Of a stretch of 64,000 nucleotides of DNA, positions 10,307 through 19,529 are shown piece after piece. The notes under the pieces are model-generated. The model was given only the letters and a program-made list of their open reading frames with translations, had not been told where the DNA came from and ran no database searches. Within the stretch, counting starts at the first letter, position 1. Each line of letters starts with the position of its first letter. Position numbers and translations under genes: made by a program. The stretch comes from Lonsdalea britannica (lineage in GTDB: Bacteria > Pseudomonadota > Gammaproteobacteria > Enterobacterales > Enterobacteriaceae). The DNA is taken from the NCBI RefSeq assembly GCF_002111595.1, contig NZ_LUTN01000014.1, positions 54,674-118,673 of the forward strand. Direction: 5' to 3'.

Positions 10307-13300
10307 GTGAAATCACAGCTCACCGCATTTTATCCCCACATCAATGCGTTAATGCTGCGCGACCAGCAGCGGCTGCGTCGCCGGGTTCAGGGCGCCCTGA
10401 AGGTGAAAAATCCTGAAGCGCAGGCGGCCATCGTCAGCGAAATCGAAGCCGACGTGGCGACGGCCCGCCAGCGGGTGGAGAACCGTCGCGCTTCGCTGCC
10501 CGCCATTCGCTATCCCGAAGCCCTGCCGGTCAGCCAGAAAAAAGACGCCATCATGAAGGCGATTCGCGACCATCAGGTGGTGATTGTGGCCGGGGAGACC
10601 GGTTCGGGTAAAACGACGCAGCTGCCGAAAATGTGTCTGGAGCTGGGTCGTGGCGTGACGGGCTTGATCGGGCATACCCAGCCGCGTCGCCTGGCGGCGC
10701 GTACGGTCGCGGATCGTATCGCCGCCGAACTGGAAATCCCGGTTGGCGGCACGGTGGGTTACAAGGTTCGTTTTAACGATCAGGTCGGCGACAACACGCT
10801 GGTCAAGTTGATGACGGATGGGATCCTGCTGGCGGAAATTCAGCAAGATCGGCTGCTGATGCAGTACGACACCATCATTATCGATGAGGCGCATGAACGC
10901 AGCCTCAATATCGACTTTATCCTCGGCTATCTGCGCCAGCTGCTGCCTAAACGGCCCGATCTGAAAGTCATCATCACCTCGGCGACGATCGACCCGCAGC
11001 GCTTTTCTCGTCACTTTAATCATGCGCCAATCATTGAAGTCTCCGGCCGCACCTTTCCGGTGGATGTGCGTTATCGGCCGGTGGTGGAAGAGGCGGAAGA
11101 CAGCGACCGCGATCAGCTACAGGCCATTTTTGACGCGGTGGACGAACTGAGTCACGAAGGTCCGGGCGATATCCTGATCTTCCTCAGCGGCGAGCGCGAA
11201 ATTCGCGATACGGCGGATGCGCTGACGCGACGCGATTTGCCGAATACCGAAATATTGCCGCTGTATGCGCGGCTGTCCCATCAAGAGCAAAACCGCGTCT
11301 TTCAGTCGCATCACAGCAGACGTATCGTGCTGTCCACCAACGTGGCCGAAACCTCGCTGACAGTGCCGGGTATTCGTTATGTGATCGATCCCGGCACGGC
11401 GCGTATCAGCCGTTATAGCTACCGCACCAAGGTGCAGCGCCTGCCGATTGAGGCGATTTCTCAAGCATCCGCCAACCAGCGTAAAGGGCGCTGCGGACGC
11501 GTTGCGGCAGGGGTGTGTATCCGCCTTTATTCGGAGCAGGACTTCCTGTCGCGCCCGGAGTTTACCGATCCGGAAATTCTGCGCACCAACCTGGCTTCCG
11601 TGATTTTGCAGATGACCTCGCTCGGTCTGGGCGACATTGCCGCATTTCCATTCGTGGAAGCCCCGGACAGCCGCCATATTCAGGACGGCGTGCGGCTGCT
11701 GGAAGAGCTGGGCGCGATACAGACGGCGGACAACGGCCACTATCGCCTTTCTCCGCTGGGTCGACAGCTGGCCCAGCTGCCTATCGATCCCCGATTGGCG
11801 CGCATGGTGCTGGAAGCGCAGAAGACGCGCTGCGTACGTGAAGTGATGATCGTGACCGCCGCACTGTCGATTCAGGATCCGCGCGAACGGCCGTTAGACA
11901 AAAAGCAGGCATCCGACGAAAAACATCGTCGTTTCGCGGACAAAGACTCCGATTTCATGGCTTTCGTCAACCTGTGGAACTACCTGCAGGAGCAGCAGAA
12001 AGCGCTGTCGTCGAGCCAGTTCCGTCGTCAGTGCCGCACCGACTTCCTCAACTATTTGCGCGTGCGCGAATGGCAGGACATCTACACCCAACTGCGTCAG
12101 GCGGTGAAAACGCTGGGGCTGCCGGTCAATAGCGAGCCTGCGGACTACCTCAGCCTGCACTGCGCGCTGTTGACCGGACTGCTGTCTCATATCGGTCAAA
12201 AAGACGTGGAGAAGACAGAGTTCAGCGGCGCGCGCAATATGCGTTTCTCCATTTTCCCGGCGTCCGGCCTGTTTAAAAAGCCGCCCAAGTGGACGATGGT
12301 CGCCGAGTTGGTGGAAACCAGCCGCCTGTGGGGACGCATCGCCGCCCGCATCGAGCCGGAGTGGGTCGAGCCGCTGGCGCAGCATCTGATCAAACGCAGC
12401 TACAGCGATCCGCATTGGGAAAAAGCCCAGGGTGCGGTGATCGCGCAGGAAAAAGTGACGTTGTATGGCCTGCCTATCGTTGCCGCGCGTAAGGTCAACT
12501 ACGGGTCGATCGATCCCGTGGTCTCGCGGGAGTTATTCATCCGCCACGCGCTGGTCGAGGGCGACTGGCGCACCCGCCATGCGTTTTTCCGCGCCAATCT
12601 GAAACTGATGGCCGAGGTTGAGGATCTGGAAAACAAATCCCGCCGCCGCGACATTCTGGTGGACGATGAAACGCTGTTCGCTTTCTACGACCAGCGGCTG
12701 CCGCACGATGTGGTGTCTTCCCGGCATTTCGACGTGTGGTGGAAAAAAGCGGAGAAGGAAAACCCCGATCTGCTTAACTTCGAAAAAGCCATGCTCATCA
12801 AGGAGGGCGCAGGCAGCATCAGCGCACTGGACTATCCGAACTTCTGGCAGCAGGGCAACCTCAAACTGAAGCTGAGCTATCAGTTCGAGCCGGGGGCCGA
12901 CGCCGACGGCGTGACCGTGCATATTCCGCTGCCGATCCTCAATCAGGTTCAGGATGAAGGCTTCGAATGGCAGATCCCAGGCGTGCGTCGCGATCTGGTG
13001 ATCGCGCTCATTAAATCGCTGCCGAAGCCGATTCGCCGCAGCTTCGTGCCTGCGCCTAACTACGCCGAAGCCTTCCTGGCTCGGGCTAAACCGCTGGAGC
13101 GCGGGCTATTGGAAGCGTTGGAGCGTGAACTGCGTCTGATGACCGGCGTCACCATCCCCCGCGAAGAGTGGCACTGGGAACAGGTGCCTGAGCATCTGCA
13201 AATGACGTTCCGCGTGGTGGATGAAAAGAATCGCCCGCTGCGCGAGGGGAAAAGCCTGACCGCGCTGAAGGATCAGCTTAAAGAGAAGGTACAGGAAACG

Positions 13301-14194
13301 TTGTCCGCCGTGGCGGACGACGGCATCGAGCAGAGCGATTTGCATATCTGGAGCTTCGGCGATTTGCCTGCACGCTATGAACAGAAACGCGGCGGCTACT
13401 CGGTCAAAGCCTATCCGGCCTTGGTGGACGAAAAGAACAGCGTGGCGATCCGGCTGTTCGACACGCCGCATCAGCAGCAGCAAACCATGTGGAAAGGACT
13501 GCGCCGGTTGCTGTTGCTGAATATCCCGTCGCCGATCAAATACCTGCACGAAAAACTGCCGAACAAGGCGAAGCTGGGGCTGTACTTCAACCCTTACGGC
13601 AAAGTGCTGGACCTGATTGACGACTGTATCGCCTGCGGCGTGGACAAACTGATCGCCGAAGCGGGCGGCCCGGTGTGGACGGAAGAGGGCTACGAGCGAC
13701 TGCACGACAAAGTTCGCGCGGAGCTGAACGACGCGGTGGTCGATATCGCCAGTCAGGTTGAGAAGATCCTCACCGCGGTATTCTCCATCAACAAACGTCT
13801 GAAAGGGCGAGTGGACATGGCGATGGCGCTGGGACTGAGCGATATCAAAAGCCAAATGAGCGGTCTGGTGTTCCGTGGCTTCGTCACGGAAAGCGGCTGG
13901 CAGCGTCTGCCGGACGTTCTGCGCTATTTGAACGCGATCGAACGGCGGTTGGATAAGCTGGCTCAGGATGTCCACCGCGACCGGGCGCAAATGTTGAAGG
14001 TAGAGCAGGTGCGTCAGGCATGGCAACAGTGGCTCAACAAGCTGCCGCCGGAGCGGCAGGAAGATGATGAAGTCAAAGCCATCCGCTGGATGATCGAGGA
14101 GCTGCGGGTTAGCTACTTTGCTCAGCAGCTGGGCACGCCTTATCCGATTTCCGATAAGCGCGTGCTACAGGCGATGGAGCAGGTGGCGGAATAA
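10307..14194 (+). CDS. hrpA: ATP-dependent RNA helicase HrpA (DEAH box)
   Basis: Large DEAH-box helicase of 1295 residues (about 1300 in E. coli), involved in mRNA processing and ribosome rescue. Motif I GETGSGKTTQ is near residue 96, motif II DEAH (IIIDEAHERS) near 193, motif III SAT, and motif VI QRKGRCGR near 390. Helicase-associated and OB-fold domains follow, then a long C-terminal domain of unknown role. The GTG start at 10307 has AAGGA eight bases before it. Despite the shared name it has nothing to do with the Hrp pilin gene at 61016. The frame is intact over its full length. Confidence 0.95.
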   Translation: MKSQLTAFYPHINALMLRDQQRLRRRVQGALKVKNPEAQAAIVSEIEADVATARQRVENRRASLPAIRYPEALPVSQKKDAIMKAIRDHQVVIVAGETGSGKTTQLPKMCLELGRGVTGLIGHTQPRRLAARTVADRIAAELEIPVGGTVGYKVRFNDQVGDNTLVKLMTDGILLAEIQQDRLLMQYDTIIIDEAHERSLNIDFILGYLRQLLPKRPDLKVIITSATIDPQRFSRHFNHAPIIEVSGRTFPVDVRYRPVVEEAEDSDRDQLQAIFDAVDELSHEGPGDILIFLSGEREIRDTADALTRRDLPNTEILPLYARLSHQEQNRVFQSHHSRRIVLSTNVAETSLTVPGIRYVIDPGTARISRYSYRTKVQRLPIEAISQASANQRKGRCGRVAAGVCIRLYSEQDFLSRPEFTDPEILRTNLASVILQMTSLGLGDIAAFPFVEAPDSRHIQDGVRLLEELGAIQTADNGHYRLSPLGRQLAQLPIDPRLARMVLEAQKTRCVREVMIVTAALSIQDPRERPLDKKQASDEKHRRFADKDSDFMAFVNLWNYLQEQQKALSSSQFRRQCRTDFLNYLRVREWQDIYTQLRQAVKTLGLPVNSEPADYLSLHCALLTGLLSHIGQKDVEKTEFSGARNMRFSIFPASGLFKKPPKWTMVAELVETSRLWGRIAARIEPEWVEPLAQHLIKRSYSDPHWEKAQGAVIAQEKVTLYGLPIVAARKVNYGSIDPVVSRELFIRHALVEGDWRTRHAFFRANLKLMAEVEDLENKSRRRDILVDDETLFAFYDQRLPHDVVSSRHFDVWWKKAEKENPDLLNFEKAMLIKEGAGSISALDYPNFWQQGNLKLKLSYQFEPGADADGVTVHIPLPILNQVQDEGFEWQIPGVRRDLVIALIKSLPKPIRRSFVPAPNYAEAFLARAKPLERGLLEALERELRLMTGVTIPREEWHWEQVPEHLQMTFRVVDEKNRPLREGKSLTALKDQLKEKVQETLSAVADDGIEQSDLHIWSFGDLPARYEQKRGGYSVKAYPALVDEKNSVAIRLFDTPHQQQQTMWKGLRRLLLLNIPSPIKYLHEKLPNKAKLGLYFNPYGKVLDLIDDCIACGVDKLIAEAGGPVWTEEGYERLHDKVRAELNDAVVDIASQVEKILTAVFSINKRLKGRVDMAMALGLSDIKSQMSGLVFRGFVTESGWQRLPDVLRYLNAIERRLDKLAQDVHRDRAQMLKVEQVRQAWQQWLNKLPPERQEDDEVKAIRWMIEELRVSYFAQQLGTPYPISDKRVLQAMEQVAE

Positions 14195-14213
14195 CGCGAC
14201 GACTCACCGGACG

Positions 14214-15055
14214 CTAAGCGCCAGGCAGGCTTAGCGTCAGGTTTTTGATGCCCTGATAGGCCGTTTTGACCTCCTCTTCCCCGTATTTCAGCTCCAGACG
14301 TTTGACCGTGAAATGCCCTTGGCCATATTTTGATAATGCCGGGTGAAGAGGGTATTGATCGTCGCGCCGCTGGCCGCGCCGATCACCGGTACAATCTGCG
14401 CCGCCATTTTTTCCGTCAGCGTGACGCCAAACCGCGCGGCGACCGCATCAATCACCTTAGCTAAAATCGACGCGGCATGGCGAGAACTCACCGTACGCGT
14501 CGACCCTTTCTTACTGACCAACGCCATTAACTCGCGCGACGCATGGCGAGTGATGTCGGACAGAATAGCGCGAGAGGCGTAATAGCCCGAGTCTGTCGGG
14601 TCCAGCGTTTTCTCTCGCCCCCCCAGCGCGAAGACCTCGACACAAGCGCTTTTGACGTCTTCATCCGCCAGTGAAAATCCTTCGCTGCGGGCGATATCGG
14701 CGACGGCGCGCATCATGATGGCCGTACTGATGGGCAGTTCCACCAGCAGTCCGGCAATGCCAAAGAATCCAGATACCGCGCCGGACGTGGCGGCGGCGAT
14801 CCGGTGCAGCCCCTGTGACGGAGCGTGGTGCGGGTCATCTTCCAGCGTATAGAGCGCGGCATCCACCGCTTTGTGCAGCGCGGCTCTGACGCTCTGCTGG
14901 ATTTTGCGTTGCAGGCTCTGCGGCAGTCTCCCAAGACTCCAGGTCAGCGGCTTTCCAATCACATCGGCAATTTGCAGCGTTAGCGCCGGGGCTTCGAGTA
15001 GGGTGACGGCCCGCTGGAGCGCACGCAGATCGTCGGGGTGTTCTATGAGGGTCAT
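14214..15055 (-). CDS. EcsC family protein (one frame break near the 3' end)
   Basis: Protein of about 280 residues of the EcsC family, whose biochemical role is unknown. The central region has two glycine-rich hydrophobic stretches (SGAVSGFFGIAGLLVELPIS and IVPVIGAASGATINTLF) that could associate with membrane. As read, the frame ends at 14288 after KGISRSNVWS. One added C at about 14314 (AAGGGCATTTC to AAGGGCCATTTC) gives the family-like tail GHFTVKRLELKYGEEEV and then QGIKNLTLSLPGA, ending at 14214. I use the restored end. Confidence 0.8.
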
Positions 15056-15214
15056 GAGCAGCTCGCATAATAGCGGAGAGTGATATAGGTGTAATAAATG
15101 ATGCTGAAATATGCAACGTGAAGACGGTTGTTATCTGTCACGACTCAAGATAGGCTGGATGTTTTTAAATGCAATTAAAATGCATGAATATTCACTCACC
15201 ACAGGAGTCATTCT

Positions 15215-15538
15215 ATGATAGTCAGAACCTGGCACGGCTGCGTTCCCATCGAACATGCGGAGGGATTCGCCCGCCACTTGCAGCGCACCGGCGTCGATCA
15301 TGCGCGAAGTGTTCGCGGTAACTGCGGGGCGGAAGTGCAGCAGCGAAGTCAGGGCGCGTATGAGCATTTCTTTCTGGCGACCTACTGGAATGACCTGTCC
15401 GCGATCAAAATGTTCGCGGGCGAAGATTACCCGGAGGCCGTCACCTACCCTGACGACGAACAGTTCGGGTTGATCTCCGATCCTCTGGTGCTTCACCATG
15501 AGGTGGTGGCCATCCAACCGCTGTTGCCGTCAATCTGA
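15215..15538 (+). CDS. Antibiotic biosynthesis monooxygenase-like protein
   Basis: Small soluble protein of 107 residues. MIVRTWHGCVPIEHAEGFARHL at the start, the HFFLATYWNDLSAIKMFAGEDY middle and the C-terminal LISDPLVLHHEVV fit the dimeric alpha-beta barrel (ABM/DUF4188-like) fold; substrate unknown. CACAGGAG lies about eight bases before the ATG. Its stop abuts the stop of the converging ydgD gene with no gap. Confidence 0.6.
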   Translation: MIVRTWHGCVPIEHAEGFARHLQRTGVDHARSVRGNCGAEVQQRSQGAYEHFFLATYWNDLSAIKMFAGEDYPEAVTYPDDEQFGLISDPLVLHHEVVAIQPLLPSI

Positions 15539-16354
15539 TCACGGAGCCGGCCGTTGGGATAATACATCGAGCGACTGGCGGATGGCTGGGACGGCGACCG
15601 CCTGATTATCCGCCCGATCCCGCTCGCTGGCGTCTGGCGCGGAGCTTTGAATCGCCACCAGCGCCCAGCTATCTCCGGTTTTCAGCAACAGCGGCGAACC
15701 GCTGTCGCCGGGCAGCGTGTCGCAGCGGTGCGTCAACACCGCCTGATTTTTCCAACCGGTGACGAGGCAATCCTGATGCCGATATAGCGTGTCGGGATGA
15801 TCTTCAGGATAGCCCGCCTGTGTCACCTTGCGGCCTTCCAGTTTCAACGCCGATTTTAGATCCTGCGCATTCCCTTGCCATAGCGGGAGAGGCGAGATGC
15901 CCGGCGGTGTTTTTTCTAGCCGAATCAGTGCATAGTCCAGCGGCGCGGCTGAAGGAGGAACGATCCAACCGTCGCCATCCGCTTTGAGCTGTTTCGCCAA
16001 CTGCTTATTCACCATCGCTTCCAGCTTGTGCGTTTCATATTTCCATCCCGACGGCGTGGCGTGAAACCGCAGCGCCACCGGCTTGTCGGCGACGCCAGGC
16101 GGCGCTAGTACGCAGTGTCCGGCGGTCAGCGCAAGGTGCGGAGATATTAGCGTCGCGGTGCAGAGATTACCGCTGGCGGTTTCGACCTGACCAATGGCCT
16201 GCCACGGCCACTGCGCGGTATCCGGTACGGCATCGCGGTCATCATGGTTAAAAAACAGAATGCGTTGCTGCTGAAGGACGTCTTTCGGCGGGGTGGCGTT
16301 GACGCCCGTCGATAACAGGGTGAAAGAACAGAGCAGCCAGGCCGATATGCGCAT
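15539..16354 (-). CDS. ydgD: Secreted trypsin-like serine protease YdgD
   Basis: Exported S1/V8-type serine endopeptidase homologue of 271 residues. A signal peptide ([20 protein letters not shown]) precedes the protease domain. The triad is visible: His in LTAGHC, Asp in LDYALI, Ser in PGDSGSP. The preceding CDTL and DCLV cysteines could form a disulfide. An upstream TTG at 16375 opens the frame, but ATG 16354 starts exactly at the signal peptide. It is the last gene of an rstA-rstB-asr-ydgU-ydgD block. Confidence 0.88.
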   Translation of the reverse strand: MRISAWLLCSFTLLSTGVNATPPKDVLQQQRILFFNHDDRDAVPDTAQWPWQAIGQVETASGNLCTATLISPHLALTAGHCVLAPPGVADKPVALRFHATPSGWKYETHKLEAMVNKQLAKQLKADGDGWIVPPSAAPLDYALIRLEKTPPGISPLPLWQGNAQDLKSALKLEGRKVTQAGYPEDHPDTLYRHQDCLVTGWKNQAVLTHRCDTLPGDSGSPLLLKTGDSWALVAIQSSAPDASERDRADNQAVAVPAIRQSLDVLSQRPAP

Positions 16355-16531
16355 GAAATAATTCGCCTTTAACAAAAAATTTTCTGTTAACAGTATGGTT
16401 AAGTTCCCTGATTTTGGAAACGACGTACAAAAATTCTGTGCTGAGCGGGATGACGGTGTTTTCGGCGTTGGCGGACGGGCGGGGTGGAACGCGCTATCGT
16501 GGTGTCGAAAACGCTATCGAGCGATCGAACG

Positions 16532-16612
16532 TTAGAGAAAAAACAGCATGATGATCAACGCGCCGAGAAGCAGAAGCGATAATACAATTTCAAAGGAGTA
16601 ACGACGTAACAT
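16532..16612 (-). CDS. ydgU: Small membrane protein, YdgU-like (26 aa)
   Basis: A tiny open frame encoding MLRRYSFEIVLSLLLLGALI followed by IMLFFL: a basic N-terminus and one membrane helix. Ribosome site GGAG lies eight bases before ATG 16612; an ATG directly upstream at 16615 could also serve. E. coli encodes a small membrane protein, YdgU, at this place between asr and ydgD, starting with a similar R-R-Y-x-F-E motif. Identification rests on position and on this short similarity as I recall it. Confidence 0.72.
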   Translation of the reverse strand: MLRRYSFEIVLSLLLLGALIIMLFFL

Positions 16613-16743
16613 CATCCTGGCTCCATGAAATCGACGCCCGTGAGAGGGGGGGTCGGACAGTTGATAAACGCGCAGTTGACTCAACATGATAAAGCCGCTC
16701 TTTCAGGAATCTAATTTTGTATCAGACGGTTATCGTAAAATAG

Positions 16744-16763
16744 ATCCCCGCTCGCGCGGGGAT
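16744..16763 (-). terminator. Probable terminator of asr
   Basis: Perfect eight-base stem ATCCCCGC / GCGGGGAT with a four-base loop, about 30 bases after the asr stop on the minus strand. It is followed by the T-rich CTATTTTA rather than a pure T run. Confidence 0.65.
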
Positions 16764-16793
16764 TGAGTCAGGTAATGTCGTGAGACGTATGAC

Positions 16794-17150
16794 TTATGCA
16801 GCCGGAGTCGCTACGGCTTTCTTGGCTTTCTTCACGTGTTTTTTAGCGGCCTGAGCTTTCTGCGCAGCCGGTTTTTTCACGTGTTTTTTCTTGGCAGCCT
16901 GCGCTTTCTGAGCCGGCGCTACCGCTTTTTTCTTAGCCGCTTTTTTTGTGGACTGTGCTTTCTGCTCAGTTTCTTTCTTCGCCTGTTTTTTCACGTGTTT
17001 TTTAGCGTGATCGGCTTTGGTCTGAGTGGTGGTCGTGGTCGTTGTGGTCGGTGCGTTTGCCGCAGGCGCGGTGGTGGTGTCAGCAGCAAAAGCTACAGAG
17101 GACAGACCCAGTGTTGCGCCAGCGATCATCACTAATACTTTATTCATCAT
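16794..17150 (-). CDS. asr: Acid shock protein Asr
   Basis: Periplasmic, very basic, low-complexity protein induced by acid. A signal peptide ends at SVAFAAD. The mature part is a threonine-rich linker followed by repeats of KKHVKK and QKAQAAKK, the hallmark of Asr. Two adjacent ATG codons (17150 and 17147) follow GAGGA; 17150 is taken. It lies immediately downstream of rstB. E. coli RstA activates asr, and a candidate RstA box lies about 100 bases upstream. Confidence 0.93.
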   Translation of the reverse strand: MMNKVLVMIAGATLGLSSVAFAADTTTAPAANAPTTTTTTTTQTKADHAKKHVKKQAKKETEQKAQSTKKAAKKKAVAPAQKAQAAKKKHVKKPAAQKAQAAKKHVKKAKKAVATPAA

Positions 17151-17222
17151 CAATTCCTCATTGTCCGTTTACGTTTCGAGCCACAGTGGTGGGCCGATGT
17201 AAGGAGCATAGGGAATGATGCG

Positions 17223-18578
17223 CTAGCGGTCTGTGAGTGTTTGGTTTCCGCGTGTAACCGTTTGTACAACGTTGGATGTTAAGCTGTCTGCCGATGCTGC
17301 GCTGGTGACGATGGGCCAGAGGAAGGTCATTTTGGCGCCCCCCAATGCGCTGGACTCCGCGCGGATGGTGCCACCGTATGCGCGGACAATCGCGTGGACG
17401 ATTGCAAGTCCGAGACCGCAACCGCCGCTGCTGTTCTGCATGCCGGCTTCCAGACGCACGAACGGCTCGAAGATGCTCTCACGGTCCTGCGGCGCAATGC
17501 CGGGGCCGTCATCCTCTATCTGCAGACAGGCCACGCCGTGATCGAGCGTCAGCCCCACACGAATGCGCTGTTGGCAAAAGCGCAGCGCGTTATTGACCAG
17601 ATTATTCAGCACTCGTTCCATCAGCCGAAGGTCCAGATAGCCGAAGTGCTGATGGCGGGGCACGTTCAGTTCCAGCGTTTTGTCGGCATGTACCAGTCGA
17701 AAATCGGCGATGCGCTGCTCCAGCCACTCGGACAGATCGATCTCTTCAAGATGCAACGTGACCTGCGGGCGGTCGAGCCGGGCGTAGGTCAGCAGTTCGT
17801 CGATCAACGATTCCAACTGGCCGATATCGCGATTTATCGCCTCTTGCTCCTCTTCCGGCAGGTTTTCGCTCATCGCCAGGCGGTAACGCAGGCGCACCAG
17901 CGGCGTGCGCAGCTCGTGCGCGATGTTGTCGATGAGCTGCTTTTTACTGGCGATGAGCTGATTGAGGTTGTCGGCCATCAGGTTAAACGCCACGCCCAAC
18001 CGAAACAGACTGGAGGTATTGTCGAAGTGGGTGCGCTCCTCGAGGTGACCGTCACCGAGCCGTTGCGCCGCGGTTTCCAACTGCAACATCGCTTTCCAGT
18101 GCGGCCGCATCCACAGGAAGACCGGCAGCGCCAGAGACAGTCCGATAATGACCAACATCAGCAGGTTTAGCATCCGCATCTCATGCAGGAAAAACAGGTA
18201 GGGGATCGGACCTACCGCCAGCACATAGTGGCTGCGGGGAATGCGCTGAATGAAGGTGTATTCGTCGTCCAGCGCGATGATTTCGCCCTGCGTCAGACGC
18301 TGCTGCGCCTTTGTGCTGAGCTTGTATTTGTTCATCGGCTCAATGTGCATTTTGAACGACAGATTGAGGTCCAACTGGCTGATGGTCTTGTGCCACTCAC
18401 GCGGCGGCAGGGTGCGCAGTTCGTTGCGGATCAGATAGAGCGAGCTTTTCATCAGGTCGTCCATCGACTGACGTCCCGCACGCTCCGCCGTGGCCTTGTA
18501 GACCAACCCGACCAGCAGCGTCATTACCAGAAAGCTGGCGAACAGCAGGAGAAAGAACTGAATGAACAGTTTTTTCAT
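17223..18578 (-). CDS. rstB: Sensor histidine kinase RstB
   Basis: Inner-membrane sensor of the RstAB two-component system (PhoP-linked; acid and envelope stress). 451 residues. Membrane helices lie at about 4-27 and 136-156 with a periplasmic sensor domain between them, followed by HAMP, the HisKA box IAHELRTPLVRLR with phospho-accepting His near 221, N box NNLVNNALR, G1 DDGPGIAP and G2 GGCGLGLAI. It overlaps rstA by four bases (ATGA), so the two are translationally coupled. The C-terminal tail after the kinase core carries the putative asr operator in its DNA. Confidence 0.92.
   Translation of the reverse strand: MKKLFIQFFLLLFASFLVMTLLVGLVYKATAERAGRQSMDDLMKSSLYLIRNELRTLPPREWHKTISQLDLNLSFKMHIEPMNKYKLSTKAQQRLTQGEIIALDDEYTFIQRIPRSHYVLAVGPIPYLFFLHEMRMLNLLMLVIIGLSLALPVFLWMRPHWKAMLQLETAAQRLGDGHLEERTHFDNTSSLFRLGVAFNLMADNLNQLIASKKQLIDNIAHELRTPLVRLRYRLAMSENLPEEEQEAINRDIGQLESLIDELLTYARLDRPQVTLHLEEIDLSEWLEQRIADFRLVHADKTLELNVPRHQHFGYLDLRLMERVLNNLVNNALRFCQQRIRVGLTLDHGVACLQIEDDGPGIAPQDRESIFEPFVRLEAGMQNSSGGCGLGLAIVHAIVRAYGGTIRAESSALGGAKMTFLWPIVTSAASADSLTSNVVQTVTRGNQTLTDR
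17253..17266 (-). promoter_or_regulatory. Candidate RstA box upstream of asr
   Basis: TACAAACGGTTACA on the minus strand matches ten of the twelve fixed positions of the RstA box TACATNTNGTTACA, including the complete GTTACA half. It lies within the last codons of rstB, about 100 bases before the asr start. Confidence 0.6.
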
Positions 18579-19306
18579 GGCGCGTGGGTCTCCCAGGCGT
18601 TGGGCGCGAACAGATAACCCTTGTTGCGAATGGTTTTGATGCGCACTGCTTCCGGCGCCGTGTCGTACAGCTTTTTCCGCAGGCGGGAGATCGCCACATC
18701 GATGCTGCGGTCCATACCGTCGTAGCTGACGCCGCGCAGGTTTTTAAGCAGCGCGTCGCGATCCATGATTTGCCCGGCATGGGTCGCCAACTGCCACAGC
18801 AGGTCGAAATCGGCCGTCGACAGGGTGATGTCCTCGCCGGCCAGCAGAACCTGCCGGTTGACCGGATCGATGCACAGCAGACCGAAGTTCAGCGACTTGT
18901 GTACCTGTACGGCCGCGCTGGCGTCGAGCGTCGGCTGCTGCGGCGTGGCGTATTGCCGAAAATGCAGGCGAAGACGCGCCAGCAGCACGGCGGGCGGAGT
19001 CGTTTTCAGGATGTAGTCGTCGGCGCCCATCTCCAGGGCGAGAATATGGTTCATGTCGCTATCGAGCGAGGTCAGCAGCACGATAGGCCCGGAGAAACAG
19101 GGGCGTAGCTCCCGACATAGCGTCATGCCGTCCTTGCCCGGGAGCATGATGTCCAACAAGACCAAATCCGGTTTCTGGTGCTCAATCACCGCCAAGGCGG
19201 TGTCGCCGCGCGGCTCAATGTGCACATCAATATCGTGTTTGCCCAGATAGGCGGCAATCAGTTTTCCCACTTCGGGATCGTCTTCAACAAAAACAATCTT
19301 ATACAT
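18575..19306 (-). CDS. rstA: Response regulator RstA (OmpR family)
   Basis: DNA-binding partner of RstB, 243 residues. The receiver domain begins YKIVFVEDDPEVG with the acidic pocket. The phospho-acceptor Asp is in VLLDIMLPGKDG (near 53), with Thr/Ser in LLTSLDSD and Lys in ILKTTPP. The C-terminal winged helix includes DRDALLKNLRGVSYDGMDRS then DVAISRLRKKL and IRNKGYLFAP. It is the first gene of the rstAB unit and the probable activator of asr. Confidence 0.93.
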   Translation of the reverse strand: MYKIVFVEDDPEVGKLIAAYLGKHDIDVHIEPRGDTALAVIEHQKPDLVLLDIMLPGKDGMTLCRELRPCFSGPIVLLTSLDSDMNHILALEMGADDYILKTTPPAVLLARLRLHFRQYATPQQPTLDASAAVQVHKSLNFGLLCIDPVNRQVLLAGEDITLSTADFDLLWQLATHAGQIMDRDALLKNLRGVSYDGMDRSIDVAISRLRKKLYDTAPEAVRIKTIRNKGYLFAPNAWETHAP

Positions 19307-19485
19307 ACCCGCGAGCTCTTTTTATTATTCGGATACAGCATAGCGCGCGTCACCTTTTGTCTCCATGAGTCAAGCGTAAGAGGGTGTTAAAAGCCGCCGG
19401 GTGATAGGGAAGGAACGAGCGCAACGAACGGGTTATCGGGAGCAAAACAGAGAGGGGACGTGACAGCGGAGTGGCTTGAGAAAGA

Positions 19486-19514
19486 TACCGGCCAGCCTTG
19501 CGGCTGGCTCGGTA
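19486..19514 (-). terminator. Hairpin downstream of dauA
   Basis: Minus strand: GCCAGCC / GGCTGGC around GCAA, extended by outer ACCG / CGGT pairs. It lies 15 bases after the dauA stop. The following sequence ATCTTTCTC is T-rich but not a clean T tract. Confidence 0.6.
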
Positions 19515-19529
19515 ATCAGAAGACGGCGA

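Noticed and set aside
10307..14194. Reading the hrpA at 10307 as part of the Hrp secretion system
   Set aside because: Name coincidence only: it is the DEAH-box RNA helicase; the pilin gene is at 61016.
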